NCBI RefSeq assembly: GCF_030161395.1
Contig: NZ_BSST01000001.1
Coordinates: forward strand, 3,224,001 to 3,288,000
Length of the DNA stretch: 64,000 nt
Source: Thalassotalea insulae
GTDB lineage: Bacteria > Pseudomonadota > Gammaproteobacteria > Enterobacterales > Alteromonadaceae
Direction: 5' to 3'
Made by a program: the position numbers and the translations under genes. Positions 16,146 through 24,897 of this stretch are shown in pieces (the first letter of the stretch is position 1; every line of letters begins with the position of its first letter). The notes under the pieces are model-generated. The model was given only the letters and a program-made list of their open reading frames with translations, was not told the DNA's origin and ran no database searches.

Positions 16146-16769
16146 ATGACTCAAACACGTATACTTCGGTATGGCCATCAAGATTTTCAATTGCTGGAAA
16201 AAAACACTCGCTATCAAGGCTTTTTCAAACTTGATCAATATAAAGTTACTCACAAGCGCTTTGATGGTAGTGAGAGCGAGGTGCTTACCCGGGAAGTCTT
16301 TGAACGTGATGATGCCGTGGTTTTGATCCCTTATGATCCGGTTTCTGATAGTGTTGTACTTATTGAACAATTTCGTCCTGGCGCCATTCGTGCAGGGGAT
16401 ACCCCGTGGATGCTAGAATTTATTGCTGGCATGTTTAAGCAAGGAGAATCTCCGGTTGAGGTTGCTATTCGTGAGGCAAAAGAAGAAGCTAATTTAACGA
16501 TTGCCCCAGCAAGCGTCTCTAACGTGATGAAATACCTTTCCAGCCCTGGTGGCATGAGTGAAGCTATGTATGTTTATCTTGCATTGATAGATAGCAGTAC
16601 CGCAGGAGGAGTACATGGTTTAGATGAAGAAGGAGAAGATATTCTGGTACATGTTGTTAAACGTCAGCAGGCACTGGAATTATTAAAACAGGGAAAAATA
16701 GCTAATGCTGCGACGGTAATTGGGTTACAATGGTTAGCATTAAATTATCAAGCGTTTCAATCGAGCTAG
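16146..16769 (+). CDS. nudF: ADP-ribose pyrophosphatase
   Basis: A protein of 207 residues (E. coli 209). The Nudix box is G-x5-E-x7-REAKEEANL at about residues 97-119. The metal-binding REAKEE is intact, but the Gly that normally ends the box (EEAG) is Asn. Further features of the ADP-ribose class are IEQFRPGA before the box and SPGGMSEAMYVYLA after it. It hydrolyses ADP-ribose to AMP and ribose-5-phosphate. It heads the nudF-yqiB-cpdA-yqiA-parE series and is divergent from tolC. Confidence 0.94.
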   Translation: MTQTRILRYGHQDFQLLEKNTRYQGFFKLDQYKVTHKRFDGSESEVLTREVFERDDAVVLIPYDPVSDSVVLIEQFRPGAIRAGDTPWMLEFIAGMFKQGESPVEVAIREAKEEANLTIAPASVSNVMKYLSSPGGMSEAMYVYLALIDSSTAGGVHGLDEEGEDILVHVVKRQQALELLKQGKIANAATVIGLQWLALNYQAFQSS

Positions 16770-16812
16770 TTCAGTACTTATTTAGTTAGCGAATAAATAT
16801 AGGTGTGTTGTT

Positions 16813-17250
16813 ATGGCGATTTATCGTCCCCGTCTGTCCAATTTAATGAACCTGTGTGAGGTGAATTATATGATGCTGCTGCGTCTGTTGGCAGATAAAG
16901 AACAGGTTGGTGAAATTCGCTGTTTTTTTATTTCTGATTTTTTATCTTATTCTATCAGGGTCAATGAAGTCACTCGCTATACTTCGTTAATTACTATGAA
17001 ACAAGATGCCAGTATCGGTAACCAACACCTGTCTGATTACTTTTCTCCGAAAATGGTTATTCGTTTATATCATGATGCCCGACTGGCAGAAGTCGTCAGT
17101 AACCAGGATGTCTGGGCGATTAAGCCGAGGTATGATTATCCAAATCAGGCGATGCATCTGCCGGATGAAAAACAGCAGATCAATGAATTTTTAAAAGAGT
17201 GGTTGCAGCTCAGTTTACAACTTGGGCAAAGCAAAGTGGAATTTGCCTAA
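16813..17250 (+). CDS. yqiB: DUF1249 family protein YqiB
   Basis: A protein of 145 residues with the family opening YRPRLSNLMNLCEVNYMML and a late RYDYPNQAMHLPDEKQQIN segment. It is cytosolic and lacks membrane segments. Function is unknown. Its place between nudF and cpdA is conserved in gammaproteobacteria; the stop is three bases before the cpdA ATG, so translation is probably coupled. Confidence 0.9.
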   Translation: MAIYRPRLSNLMNLCEVNYMMLLRLLADKEQVGEIRCFFISDFLSYSIRVNEVTRYTSLITMKQDASIGNQHLSDYFSPKMVIRLYHDARLAEVVSNQDVWAIKPRYDYPNQAMHLPDEKQQINEFLKEWLQLSLQLGQSKVEFA

Positions 17251-17253
17251 TAG

Positions 17254-18054
17254 ATGTCGAAAGTAAAACGAACCATTAGTGATATAGATACGGCTGTTGA
17301 TACTATTGAATTTGTGCAAATTAGCGATTGTCATTTGTATCAAGATAAAGAAGCAATGCACTATGATGCTAATGTTTATCACAATTTGTGTCGTGTTTTA
17401 GAGGATATTCGTGCGAATAAACATCTTAGCTGTATTATTTTTACTGGTGACCTTAGCCAAGATCACAGTGAGCTATCCTATCAACACTTTATCGACGCGT
17501 TGACGGTAAATGAAATAAACTTGCCAATTTACTATACCCCAGGTAATCATGATGATCTGCAACTATTAACTGATGCCTTTTCCGGCTTTCAAGGCGGTAG
17601 TAAAAAAACGATCGACTTTTCCCATTGGCAGTTGCAATTAGTTAACAGTAAAAGTGAATCACCATCTGGTGTAGTTTCAGTCGAGGAACAACAAAGAGTG
17701 ATGGCCAATGTTGAGCAAAATAAGTATCAGTTATTGCTGATGCATCACCACCCGGTGGATGTTAATTATTTTATCGATCGTCATGGTTTGCACAACAAAA
17801 CAGCATTTTATGCCATGCTGGATAAGATCACTCAGGTTAAAGCGGTGGCTTGTGGTCATGTTCATAATGCACTGGAGCTGACGATAACTACTGCAAGCAA
17901 GCATTTGCCGTTATTGACTTGTCCGGCTACTTCAATACAGTTTGATCAAACGGTTGATGGTGTTGCGAACGCTCAGCTTGGACCTGGTTACCGACATTTT
18001 ACCTTATTTGCTTCTGGCGAAGTGCAAAGTAAGGCGATATTTTTGGCCGAGTAA
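17254..18054 (+). CDS. cpdA: 3',5'-cyclic-AMP phosphodiesterase (Icc)
   Basis: A protein of 266 residues (E. coli 275). The calcineurin-like metallophosphoesterase motifs occur in order: QISDCHL, FTGDLSQDHSELSY, TPGNHDD, MHHHPVD and CGHVHNALEL. They supply the two-metal site. It degrades cAMP and so tunes CRP-dependent expression. It is translated from ATG 17254, three bases after yqiB, and is followed 24 bases later by yqiA. Confidence 0.95.
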   Translation: MSKVKRTISDIDTAVDTIEFVQISDCHLYQDKEAMHYDANVYHNLCRVLEDIRANKHLSCIIFTGDLSQDHSELSYQHFIDALTVNEINLPIYYTPGNHDDLQLLTDAFSGFQGGSKKTIDFSHWQLQLVNSKSESPSGVVSVEEQQRVMANVEQNKYQLLLMHHHPVDVNYFIDRHGLHNKTAFYAMLDKITQVKAVACGHVHNALELTITTASKHLPLLTCPATSIQFDQTVDGVANAQLGPGYRHFTLFASGEVQSKAIFLAE

Positions 18055-18078
18055 GTAAAGTGAGCATTAGGGAATAAG

Positions 18079-18666
18079 ATGAATAACCTTAGTATTTTAT
18101 ACCTTCATGGTTTTAATTCATCACCGCAGTCATTAAAAGCGCAACTAACCGAGCAATATTTGGCTAAATATTACCCAGGAGTGACATTTTATTGTCCGCA
18201 AATTGGGGCTTCACCGCAAGCTGCAATTAAGCAGCTAGAGCAATTATTAACAGGTAATAGTGAACAAAACTGGTGTCTGATGGGGTCATCACTCGGTGGT
18301 TACTTCTCAACGTATCTTGCGGAAAAATATCAGTTAAAGGCAGCATTGATTAACCCGGCAATAAGACCGTTTGAGCTGTTAACGGATTATATCGGTCGAC
18401 AGCAAAACCCTTATACTGGTGAAATTTATATGGTTACTGAACAATATATGCAGGTGTTGCAGGCGCTATATAATGAAAAAATATCAAAAAATCGCTATCT
18501 GGTGATGGTACAAACAGGGGATGAAGTGTTAGATTATCAGCAGGCAGTTGATAAATATCAGGACAGCCAAGTGATTGTCCAATCTGGCGGCGATCATAGT
18601 TTTATAAACTATCAAACCATGCTACCAGATATCATGGCGTTTTTCGGGCTGCCAGCGCACGATTAA
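18079..18666 (+). CDS. yqiA: YqiA-type esterase
   Basis: A protein of 195 residues with an alpha/beta-hydrolase fold. The oxyanion region is LYLHGFNSSPQS, the nucleophile elbow is GSSLGGY (Ser at about 75), a late Asp lies in VQTGDEVLDY, and His is in GGDHSF. This is the complete triad of the UPF0227/YqiA family, active on short acyl esters in E. coli. It lies between cpdA and parE as in E. coli. Confidence 0.93.
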   Translation: MNNLSILYLHGFNSSPQSLKAQLTEQYLAKYYPGVTFYCPQIGASPQAAIKQLEQLLTGNSEQNWCLMGSSLGGYFSTYLAEKYQLKAALINPAIRPFELLTDYIGRQQNPYTGEIYMVTEQYMQVLQALYNEKISKNRYLVMVQTGDEVLDYQQAVDKYQDSQVIVQSGGDHSFINYQTMLPDIMAFFGLPAHD

Positions 18667-18705
18667 TGTAAATATCAACATTATAATAATTATTAGAATA
18701 GAGTT

Positions 18706-20595
18706 ATGAGCGAACAATATAATTCAGAATCCATTGAAGTACTGAGCGGACTCGATCCGGTACGTCATCGTCCCGGTATGTATACCGACACTAATCGTCC
18801 AAATCATTTAGGACAAGAGGTTATCGATAACTCAGTTGATGAAGCGTTAGCAGGTTATGCGCAAAATATCTCGGTAATTCTCGATAAAGATCAGTCACTG
18901 GAAGTCATCGATGACGGTCGCGGCATGCCAATTGATATTCACAAAGAAGAAGGGGTTTCAGGGGTTGAACTGATCTTCTGTAAACTTCATGCCGGCGGTA
19001 AATTCTCTAATAAAAATTATCAGTTCTCCGGTGGTTTGCATGGTGTTGGTATTTCCGTGGTTAATGCCTTATCAACCCGAGTTGATGTTGCGGTGCGTCG
19101 TGACAGTAAAGTTTACGAAATGGCATTTGAAAACGGTGAAAAGGTTGAGGAATTACGAGAAACCGGTACTGTCGGACGCCGTAATACAGGTACCCGAGTT
19201 AAGTTTTGGCCGGATGCCGGTTACTTTGACTCGCCAAAGTTTTCAGCAAAACGCCTAATTCACTTATTAAAAGCGAAAGCCGTGTTATGCCCAGGCTTAA
19301 CGATAAAATTTCATGATAAAAACGAAGATAAGAAATATCAGTGGTGTTATCAGGACGGCTTGTGTGATTACTTAAAAGAATCCGTTAAAGATTATGTCAG
19401 CTTGCCGGAGCAACCGTTTGTCGGCGCTTTTAGTTCTCATAATGAAGCGGCAGACTGGGCGGTGACCTGGTTGCCTGAAGGCGGTGAGTCTACCGGTGAG
19501 AGTTATGTCAATCTGATTCCGACGGTTCAAGGCGGTACCCATGTGAACGGATTGCGTCAGGGACTGCTCGAATCGATGCGAGAGTTTTGCGAATTTCGTA
19601 ACCTAGTACCGAGAGGGGTAAAATTAACGCCGGACGATATTTGGGATAAGTGTTCTTATATCTTATCGGTGAAAATGGAAGATCCACAGTTTGCCGGTCA
19701 AACCAAAGAACGCTTATCGTCGCGTCAATGTGCTGCCTTTGTTACTGGCGTGGTAAAAGATGCTTTTAGCTTATGGCTCAATGAGCACACTGAAATTGCA
19801 GAAGCGTTAGCGGAGTTTTGTATTTCCAATGCCCAGCGTCGTCTACGTGCCAGTAAAAAGATCATTCGTAAAAAAATCACTCAGGGCCCTGCATTGCCTG
19901 GCAAGTTAACCGATTGTGGCAGTCAGGATATTACGCGCACTGAGTTATTTTTAGTCGAGGGTGATTCAGCGGGCGGCAGTGCGAAACAAGCTCGTGATCG
20001 TGAAAATCAGGCGATTATGCCGTTACGCGGTAAGATCTTAAATACTTGGGAAGTGGAATCGAACCAGATTTTAGCTTCTCAGGAGGTTCATGATATTTCT
20101 GTTGCTTTAGGAATCGATCCTGACAGTGAAGACTTATCCGGCCTGCGCTATGGTAAGGTGTGTATTTTAGCGGATGCCGACTCAGATGGATTACATATTG
20201 CGACACTGCTTTGTGCCCTATTCACTCAACACTTTCTGCCGTTAGTGCAGGCAGGACATGTTTATGTTGCTATGCCGCCACTGTATCGGATTGATGTGGG
20301 TAAAGAAGTGTTTTATGCCTTAGACGAAGAAGAAAAAGATGGCATTTTAGATCGTATCGAAGCGGAGAAAAAACGCGGTAAAGTTAATGTTCAGCGTTTT
20401 AAAGGTTTGGGTGAAATGAACCCATTGCAACTGCGTGAAACTACCATGGATCCTAATACCCGTCGCTTAGTGCAGCTGACGGTTGATGAGCATGCTGAAA
20501 CGATTGAAATGATGGATATGTTGCTGTCGAAAAAGCGCGCCGGAGATCGTAAAGACTGGTTGCAAGCGAAAGGCGATATGGTCGAAGTGATTTAA
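18706..20595 (+). CDS. parE: DNA topoisomerase IV subunit B
   Basis: A protein of 629 residues (E. coli 630). It has a GHKL ATPase domain with EVIDNSVDEALAGYA, DDGRGMP and GLHGVGISVVNAL, then a transducer domain. The TOPRIM domain has EGDSAGGSAKQARDR and DADSDGLHIATLL. It pairs with ParC (28247-30550) to decatenate sister chromosomes. The short C-terminus, without the GyrB insert, identifies ParE rather than GyrB. It ends 15 bases before the next gene. Confidence 0.97.
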   Translation: MSEQYNSESIEVLSGLDPVRHRPGMYTDTNRPNHLGQEVIDNSVDEALAGYAQNISVILDKDQSLEVIDDGRGMPIDIHKEEGVSGVELIFCKLHAGGKFSNKNYQFSGGLHGVGISVVNALSTRVDVAVRRDSKVYEMAFENGEKVEELRETGTVGRRNTGTRVKFWPDAGYFDSPKFSAKRLIHLLKAKAVLCPGLTIKFHDKNEDKKYQWCYQDGLCDYLKESVKDYVSLPEQPFVGAFSSHNEAADWAVTWLPEGGESTGESYVNLIPTVQGGTHVNGLRQGLLESMREFCEFRNLVPRGVKLTPDDIWDKCSYILSVKMEDPQFAGQTKERLSSRQCAAFVTGVVKDAFSLWLNEHTEIAEALAEFCISNAQRRLRASKKIIRKKITQGPALPGKLTDCGSQDITRTELFLVEGDSAGGSAKQARDRENQAIMPLRGKILNTWEVESNQILASQEVHDISVALGIDPDSEDLSGLRYGKVCILADADSDGLHIATLLCALFTQHFLPLVQAGHVYVAMPPLYRIDVGKEVFYALDEEEKDGILDRIEAEKKRGKVNVQRFKGLGEMNPLQLRETTMDPNTRRLVQLTVDEHAETIEMMDMLLSKKRAGDRKDWLQAKGDMVEVI

Positions 20596-20610
20596 TTAGA
20601 GGTCATTGTT

Positions 20611-21081
20611 TTGAGTAATAAAAACTATATTTCTATTTTATTTAGTTTAATGGCCCTTATCGGGAATTTTTCACTGTTTGCCGAAGAACATCAGCACCAC
20701 CATCAACAGCAAACCGCTGAGTTAGCGCTTAATCACGGGGAAAAGTGGTCAATTGATGAAAGTTTGCATATTGGCATGACTAATATCAAAAATGATATTA
20801 GTGCTAACTTAGCGCTAATTCATCAGCAAAAATTCACCGCTAAGCAATATCAAGGCTTAGCGTTAGGGTTAGAAAAACACCTTAGTTTTCTATTTGAAAA
20901 CTGTCAGCTAGCCCCACAAGCTGATGCCCAACTGCATATTTTGCTCGCTGACATTATGCAAGGAGTAGCTCAAATGAAGCATAGCGATAACGGTAAACCG
21001 GGCGCGGTATTAATTATTCAGGCATTAAAAAATTATCCTCAATATTTTGCCGATCCTCGTTGGCAAAATTTAGCGCACTAA
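20611..21081 (+). CDS. Small periplasmic protein with His/Gln-rich N-terminus
   Basis: A protein of 156 residues with a signal peptide ending near LFAEEH, followed by the stretch HQHHHQQQ, a possible metal-binding segment. The rest is helical (GMTNIKNDISANLALIHQQK, then two amphipathic helices), with one Cys and an ending PQYFADPRWQNLAH. The start is TTG at 20611 with AGAGG eight bases upstream; no ATG gives a signal peptide. It follows parE by 15 bases and may be read through from it. It resembles proteins sometimes annotated DnrO-like, but I hold that loosely. A role in metal handling is a guess from the His run and the arsenic genes nearby. Confidence 0.72.
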   Translation: MSNKNYISILFSLMALIGNFSLFAEEHQHHHQQQTAELALNHGEKWSIDESLHIGMTNIKNDISANLALIHQQKFTAKQYQGLALGLEKHLSFLFENCQLAPQADAQLHILLADIMQGVAQMKHSDNGKPGAVLIIQALKNYPQYFADPRWQNLAH

Positions 21082-21143
21082 AAAATGACTGCAGAGGATA
21101 AATATTACGCTTTAATTGAGCGATTAATTGCGCAGCGTAGTTT

Positions 21144-21554
21144 TTATTGTTCGGTATACACTCGGTCTTTGCCGTTGAATTTGGGCGTTTGAATAGAAAG
21201 TATTTTTAGTGGTTGCTTTGAGGTGACTACTACTTTATGCACCATACCTTGGTTGATACGGATAAAATCACCAGTGCTAATTTTTTGTTTGTTTTCCCCT
21301 AACCAAAAATCCGCTTCTCCGGCAAGTACATATACCAGTTCAGTATGCGTTTGATGATAATGTGCTTTCACTTCTTTTTTAATAAAGATTAAAAATTCTG
21401 ACGCGCTATCACTACTACCTAACGGCACTAGGTGGATATTCTCTAAATTATTGGGTGCTGAAATCTTATTTAAATTTTGTGCGGCTAGGGTAACAGGCAT
21501 AAAGGCGAACATTAGTATGATGGCATAAATTTTATTGAGCTGTTGGTGTTTCAT
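21144..21554 (-). CDS. Secreted cupin-domain protein
   Basis: A protein of 136 residues. Residues 1-25 form a signal peptide ending VTLAAQN. A single cupin barrel follows, with motif 1 as HYHQTHTELVYVLAGEADFW (two His and a Glu as likely metal ligands) and motif 2 as GDFIRINQGMVHKVV. The substrate is unknown; periplasmic cupins act in sugar, amine or metal chemistry. It is divergent from arsR and shares its 153-base control region. Confidence 0.82.
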   Translation of the reverse strand: MKHQQLNKIYAIILMFAFMPVTLAAQNLNKISAPNNLENIHLVPLGSSDSASEFLIFIKKEVKAHYHQTHTELVYVLAGEADFWLGENKQKISTGDFIRINQGMVHKVVVTSKQPLKILSIQTPKFNGKDRVYTEQ

Positions 21555-21656
21555 TCGAGTGCTTCTTTTTAGAGTTGATACTGATTTTATAACAGAAAAA
21601 GGTGTTTATTGTCAGGTAGCAGCAGATAATTATTTATCAATCATTCTTCTATTCTA

Positions 21657-21678
21657 CATATATGGAAAATCGTATATG
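21657..21678. promoter_or_regulatory. Probable ArsR operator
   Basis: An inverted repeat CATATA (21657-21662), ten-base spacer, TATATG (21673-21678) lies 30 bases before the arsR start, in the region divergent to the cupin gene. ArsR-family repressors commonly bind AT-rich imperfect palindromes of this size overlapping their own promoter. Confidence 0.55.
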
Positions 21679-21707
21679 ATAATGTGATTTTAATTAGGGG
21701 AGATAGA

Positions 21708-22076
21708 GTGACCTTACAGCGAGAGGCAGATAGTCCTGATTTTTTTCAGTGTTTAGCGGAACCAACCAGACTGCTCATTTTAATGTTACTAACTCAGGAA
21801 CAGGAACTTTGTGTCTGTGAATTAACGCAGGGGTTAGCGTTAAGTCAGCCAAAAATATCTCGTCACTTGGCATTATTAAGAACCAAAGGTTTATTAAGCT
21901 GTCGCAAGTCAGGGAAATGGGTGTTTTATCAGCTAGCGCCGCAATTACCTCTGTGGCAACAACAGATTATCGAATTAGCACAATCAAATAATCAACTAAG
22001 CTGTGAGCATGCTTTAGCGCGAATGAATCAAATGGCTGGGCGTCCGGAAAAAGCAGCCAGTTGCTGTAATAACTAG
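21708..22076 (+). CDS. arsR: ArsR-family arsenic-responsive repressor
   Basis: A protein of 122 residues with a winged helix-turn-helix. The helix before recognition carries ELCVCEL, the alpha-3 Cys-x-Cys site of arsenite-sensing ArsR (Cys35 and Cys37). The recognition helix is LSQPKISRHLALLRTKGLL, and the C-terminus has Cys residues including SCCNN, which could add a metal ligand. I chose GTG 21708, six bases after AGGGGAG; the frame is open from 21684 but the upstream GTG has no ribosome site. It heads the ars operon, with 13 bases between its stop and the GAPDH-like start. Confidence 0.92.
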   Translation: MTLQREADSPDFFQCLAEPTRLLILMLLTQEQELCVCELTQGLALSQPKISRHLALLRTKGLLSCRKSGKWVFYQLAPQLPLWQQQIIELAQSNNQLSCEHALARMNQMAGRPEKAASCCNN

Positions 22077-22089
22077 AGTGAGAAATAGA

Positions 22090-23097
22090 ATGACGATAAA
22101 AGTAGGAATCAATGGTTTTGGCCGTATGGGGCGCTTGGTATTAAGAGCAGCGTGGCACTGGCCAGAAATTGAATTTATTCAGATCAATGATCCGGCAGGT
22201 GATGCAAATACCTTAGCGCATTTGCTCAATTATGATTCAGTGCATGGCATTTGGTCAGGAACGGCAACGGCAACGGCTGAGCATATATTGATTGACGATA
22301 AAAATATAAAAGTCTCCAATAATACGAAAATTGATGAAACTGACTGGTCAGGCTGTGACATAGTGGTTGAAGCATCTGGCAAGATGAAGACTAGCAGTTT
22401 ACTGAAGCAGTATTTAGTGCAAGGTGTGCAAAAAGTGGTGGTAACTGCACCGGTAAAAGAGGAAGGGGTGCTTAATATCGTCATGGGGGTAAATGACGAG
22501 CTTTATGATGCGTCGAAACACAGTTTAGTGACGGCGGCATCTTGCACTACTAATTGTTTAGCGCCAGTGGTCAAAGTATTGCAAAACAGTATCGGTATTA
22601 AGCATGGTAGTATGACCACGATTCACGATATTACGAATACCCAAACCATATTAGATGCCCCTCATAAAGATCTGCGTCGTGCAAGAGCTTGTGGTCAAAG
22701 TTTGATCCCTACCACTACCGGCTCGGCAACTGCTATTACTCATATTTTTCCTGAATTAAAAGGCCGATTAAATGGTCACGCAGTAAGGGTGCCGCTAGCG
22801 AATGCGTCGATCACAGATTGTGTTTTTGAAATGTCACGCTCGGTCACTGTCGAAGAAATTAATCAGTTAATGAGTCATGCGGCAGATGGTGAGTTGAAAG
22901 GTATTTTAGGCTATGAAGAAAAGCCCTTAGTGTCGGTAGATTATAAGACCGACCCTCGTTCATCTATTGTTGATGCCTTATCGACTATGGTGGTGAACGA
23001 CACTCAGTTAAAAATGTACCTTTGGTATGATAATGAGTGGGGCTATGCTAACCGCACCGCCGAATTAGTGAAAAAAGTAGCACTCAGTTTAAGCTAA
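22090..23097 (+). CDS. ArsJ-associated glyceraldehyde-3-phosphate dehydrogenase
   Basis: A protein of 335 residues. It has the Rossmann start IKVGINGFGRMGRLVL, the catalytic Cys in AASCTTNCLAP, and the closing YDNEWGYANR. It differs from housekeeping GapA around HDITNTQTILDAPHKDLRRA. In ars operons this enzyme uses arsenate in place of phosphate to make 1-arseno-3-phosphoglycerate, which ArsJ then exports. ATG 22090 gives the normal family N-terminus; the GTG at 22078 is too early. It is 13 bases from arsR and 13 from arsJ. The assignment as the ars-type rather than glycolytic enzyme rests mainly on the operon. Confidence 0.93.
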   Translation: MTIKVGINGFGRMGRLVLRAAWHWPEIEFIQINDPAGDANTLAHLLNYDSVHGIWSGTATATAEHILIDDKNIKVSNNTKIDETDWSGCDIVVEASGKMKTSSLLKQYLVQGVQKVVVTAPVKEEGVLNIVMGVNDELYDASKHSLVTAASCTTNCLAPVVKVLQNSIGIKHGSMTTIHDITNTQTILDAPHKDLRRARACGQSLIPTTTGSATAITHIFPELKGRLNGHAVRVPLANASITDCVFEMSRSVTVEEINQLMSHAADGELKGILGYEEKPLVSVDYKTDPRSSIVDALSTMVVNDTQLKMYLWYDNEWGYANRTAELVKKVALSLS

Positions 23098-23110
23098 GTG
23101 ATAGTAAGTC

Positions 23111-24322
23111 ATGTTTAGCAAAATTCAGGCGTTACCGAAAAATATTCAACAGTACTTGATCATTACTGGCAATTATTGGTTCTTTACACTAACTGATGGC
23201 GCATTGCGGATGTTAGTGGTGCTGTATTTTTACCAACTGGGCTATCAGCCGCTTGCTATTGCGATGTTGTTTCTGTTTTATGAAATTTTTGGTGTGATCA
23301 CTAACTTAGTCGGTGGCTGGCTAGGCGCGCGTATCGGCTTAAATAAAACCATGAATATTGGCCTTGCTTTGCAGGTTGGCGCATTATTAATGTTGGCATT
23401 GCCGCAGGAAATGCTAACCATGTATTGGGTGATGTTAGCGCAAGCCTTATCCGGGATCGCTAAAGATCTCAATAAGATGAGCGCTAAAAGCAGTGTGAAA
23501 TCTTTAGTAAAAAATGACAGCCAGCAAAATGACTCGCCATTATTTAAATGGGTAGCGATATTAACCGGTTCAAAAAACGCGTTGAAAGGCGCTGGTTTTT
23601 TCTTAGGTGGTGCGTTATTAGCGCTAGTTGGCTTTCAGTATGCCTTATTGAGCATGGCGCTGATACTATTGGTTATCACTATTGCCAGCATTTGCTTACT
23701 TGAACAGGATTTAGGTAAAGCAAAAGCTAAGCCTAAATTTAGTGAAGTGTTTTCTAAAAGTGCGGCACTGAATTATCTTTCAGCTGCTCGGCTTTGTTTG
23801 TTTGCCGCGCGAGATGTCTGGTTTGTTGTTGCCTTACCTTTGTTTTTGATCACTAAGTTTGCCTGGTCACATCAGTTTGTCGGCGGTTTTATGGCGATTT
23901 GGGTGATAGCTTACGGTGCTGTGCAAGCAAAAGCACCACGGTTGTTAGCCTGGTTAGGTGATCAAAAAATTTCCGGTCAGCTACTCAGCGTTTGGGTATT
24001 TGCTTTGGCGTTGTTAACCTTCGTTATTGCAGTCGCTATCTATGGTAATTTCTCTGTCTACTATATGGTAATCATTGGCTTATTGGTTTTTGGCGCTGTT
24101 TTTGCGATAAATTCTTCTTTGCATAGTTATTTAGTCGTTGCTATGGCAAAAGAAGATGGCGTGTCGATGGATGTTGGTTTTTATTATATGGCTAATGCTA
24201 TGGGACGTTTACTCGGTACTGTACTTTCTGGTTATATATATCAGGCCTACGGATTGGCGACGTGTTTAATGATTTCCAGTTTACTGGCGTTGATGTCCGG
24301 ATATTTCATTCGTCGAATTTAA
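23111..24322 (+). CDS. arsJ: Organoarsenical efflux MFS transporter ArsJ
   Basis: A protein of 403 residues with about eleven to twelve membrane helices. The N-terminus NYWFFTLTDGALRMLVVLYF is the ArsJ hallmark, as are ALSGIAKDLNKMSAKSSVK between helices 4 and 5 and the late VGFYYMANAMGRLLGTVLSGY. ArsJ exports 1-arseno-3-phosphoglycerate, which falls apart outside to arsenate, giving arsenate resistance without reduction. No arsC, arsB or acr3 is present here. It is directly downstream of the GAPDH-like gene. Confidence 0.95.
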   Translation: MFSKIQALPKNIQQYLIITGNYWFFTLTDGALRMLVVLYFYQLGYQPLAIAMLFLFYEIFGVITNLVGGWLGARIGLNKTMNIGLALQVGALLMLALPQEMLTMYWVMLAQALSGIAKDLNKMSAKSSVKSLVKNDSQQNDSPLFKWVAILTGSKNALKGAGFFLGGALLALVGFQYALLSMALILLVITIASICLLEQDLGKAKAKPKFSEVFSKSAALNYLSAARLCLFAARDVWFVVALPLFLITKFAWSHQFVGGFMAIWVIAYGAVQAKAPRLLAWLGDQKISGQLLSVWVFALALLTFVIAVAIYGNFSVYYMVIIGLLVFGAVFAINSSLHSYLVVAMAKEDGVSMDVGFYYMANAMGRLLGTVLSGYIYQAYGLATCLMISSLLALMSGYFIRRI

Positions 24323-24355
24323 TTTATTGGATATTTTATTTGGATAATTACTTTT

Positions 24356-24763
24356 ATGATATCACATCGTAATTTACGCGCTATTTGCCATGCCTCACTT
24401 GGCACAAATGACGTAGCAAAGGCTAAATCATTTTATCAGCCTTTATTGGCTACTCTGGGGATTTATCTCGTTTGTGATTATCCACATGCTGTAGCGTTTG
24501 GCAAAGGCTATCCGGAGTTTTGGTTGCAAATTCCGTTTGATAAACAAACCGCGTCTGTGGGTAACGGTGTACACTTTGGTTTTGTTGCAACTTCTCCGCA
24601 AGAAGTCGATGAATTTTATCGCGTTGCAATGACGTTAGGAGCAAAAGATAATGGCGCGCCTGGACCAAGAAAAGAGTATGGCGAACCCTATTATGGCTGT
24701 TTCGTTATTGATTTAGATGGTAACAAAATTGAAGCAAGCTACTGGCATCAGGAAAATGCTTAA
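24356..24763 (+). CDS. VOC (glyoxalase/bleomycin resistance) family protein
   Basis: A protein of 135 residues with two beta-alpha-beta-beta-beta units. Possible metal ligands are His in AICHASLGTND, His in GVHFGFVA and Glu in KIEASYW. It lacks the paired Cys of the ArsI carbon-arsenic lyase, so ArsI is unlikely. It starts 33 bases after arsJ on the same strand and no terminator is visible between them, so it may belong to the ars operon. The substrate is unknown. Confidence 0.82.
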   Translation: MISHRNLRAICHASLGTNDVAKAKSFYQPLLATLGIYLVCDYPHAVAFGKGYPEFWLQIPFDKQTASVGNGVHFGFVATSPQEVDEFYRVAMTLGAKDNGAPGPRKEYGEPYYGCFVIDLDGNKIEASYWHQENA

Positions 24764-24897
24764 CCAGCTAAGCAATATTTTGCAACAGAAATAATAAAAT
24801 AGGCTTTATCATTTAGATTATTTCGTTTTATACTGGGGCGGTTTTCGATTTGAAAATGCATAATAATTCTAATAGCTAGCATAATAAGGAAGCGAAT

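Noticed and set aside
24356..24763. VOC gene as ArsI carbon-arsenic lyase
   Set aside because: ArsI has a conserved adjacent Cys pair for trivalent arsenic; this protein has only scattered single cysteines.
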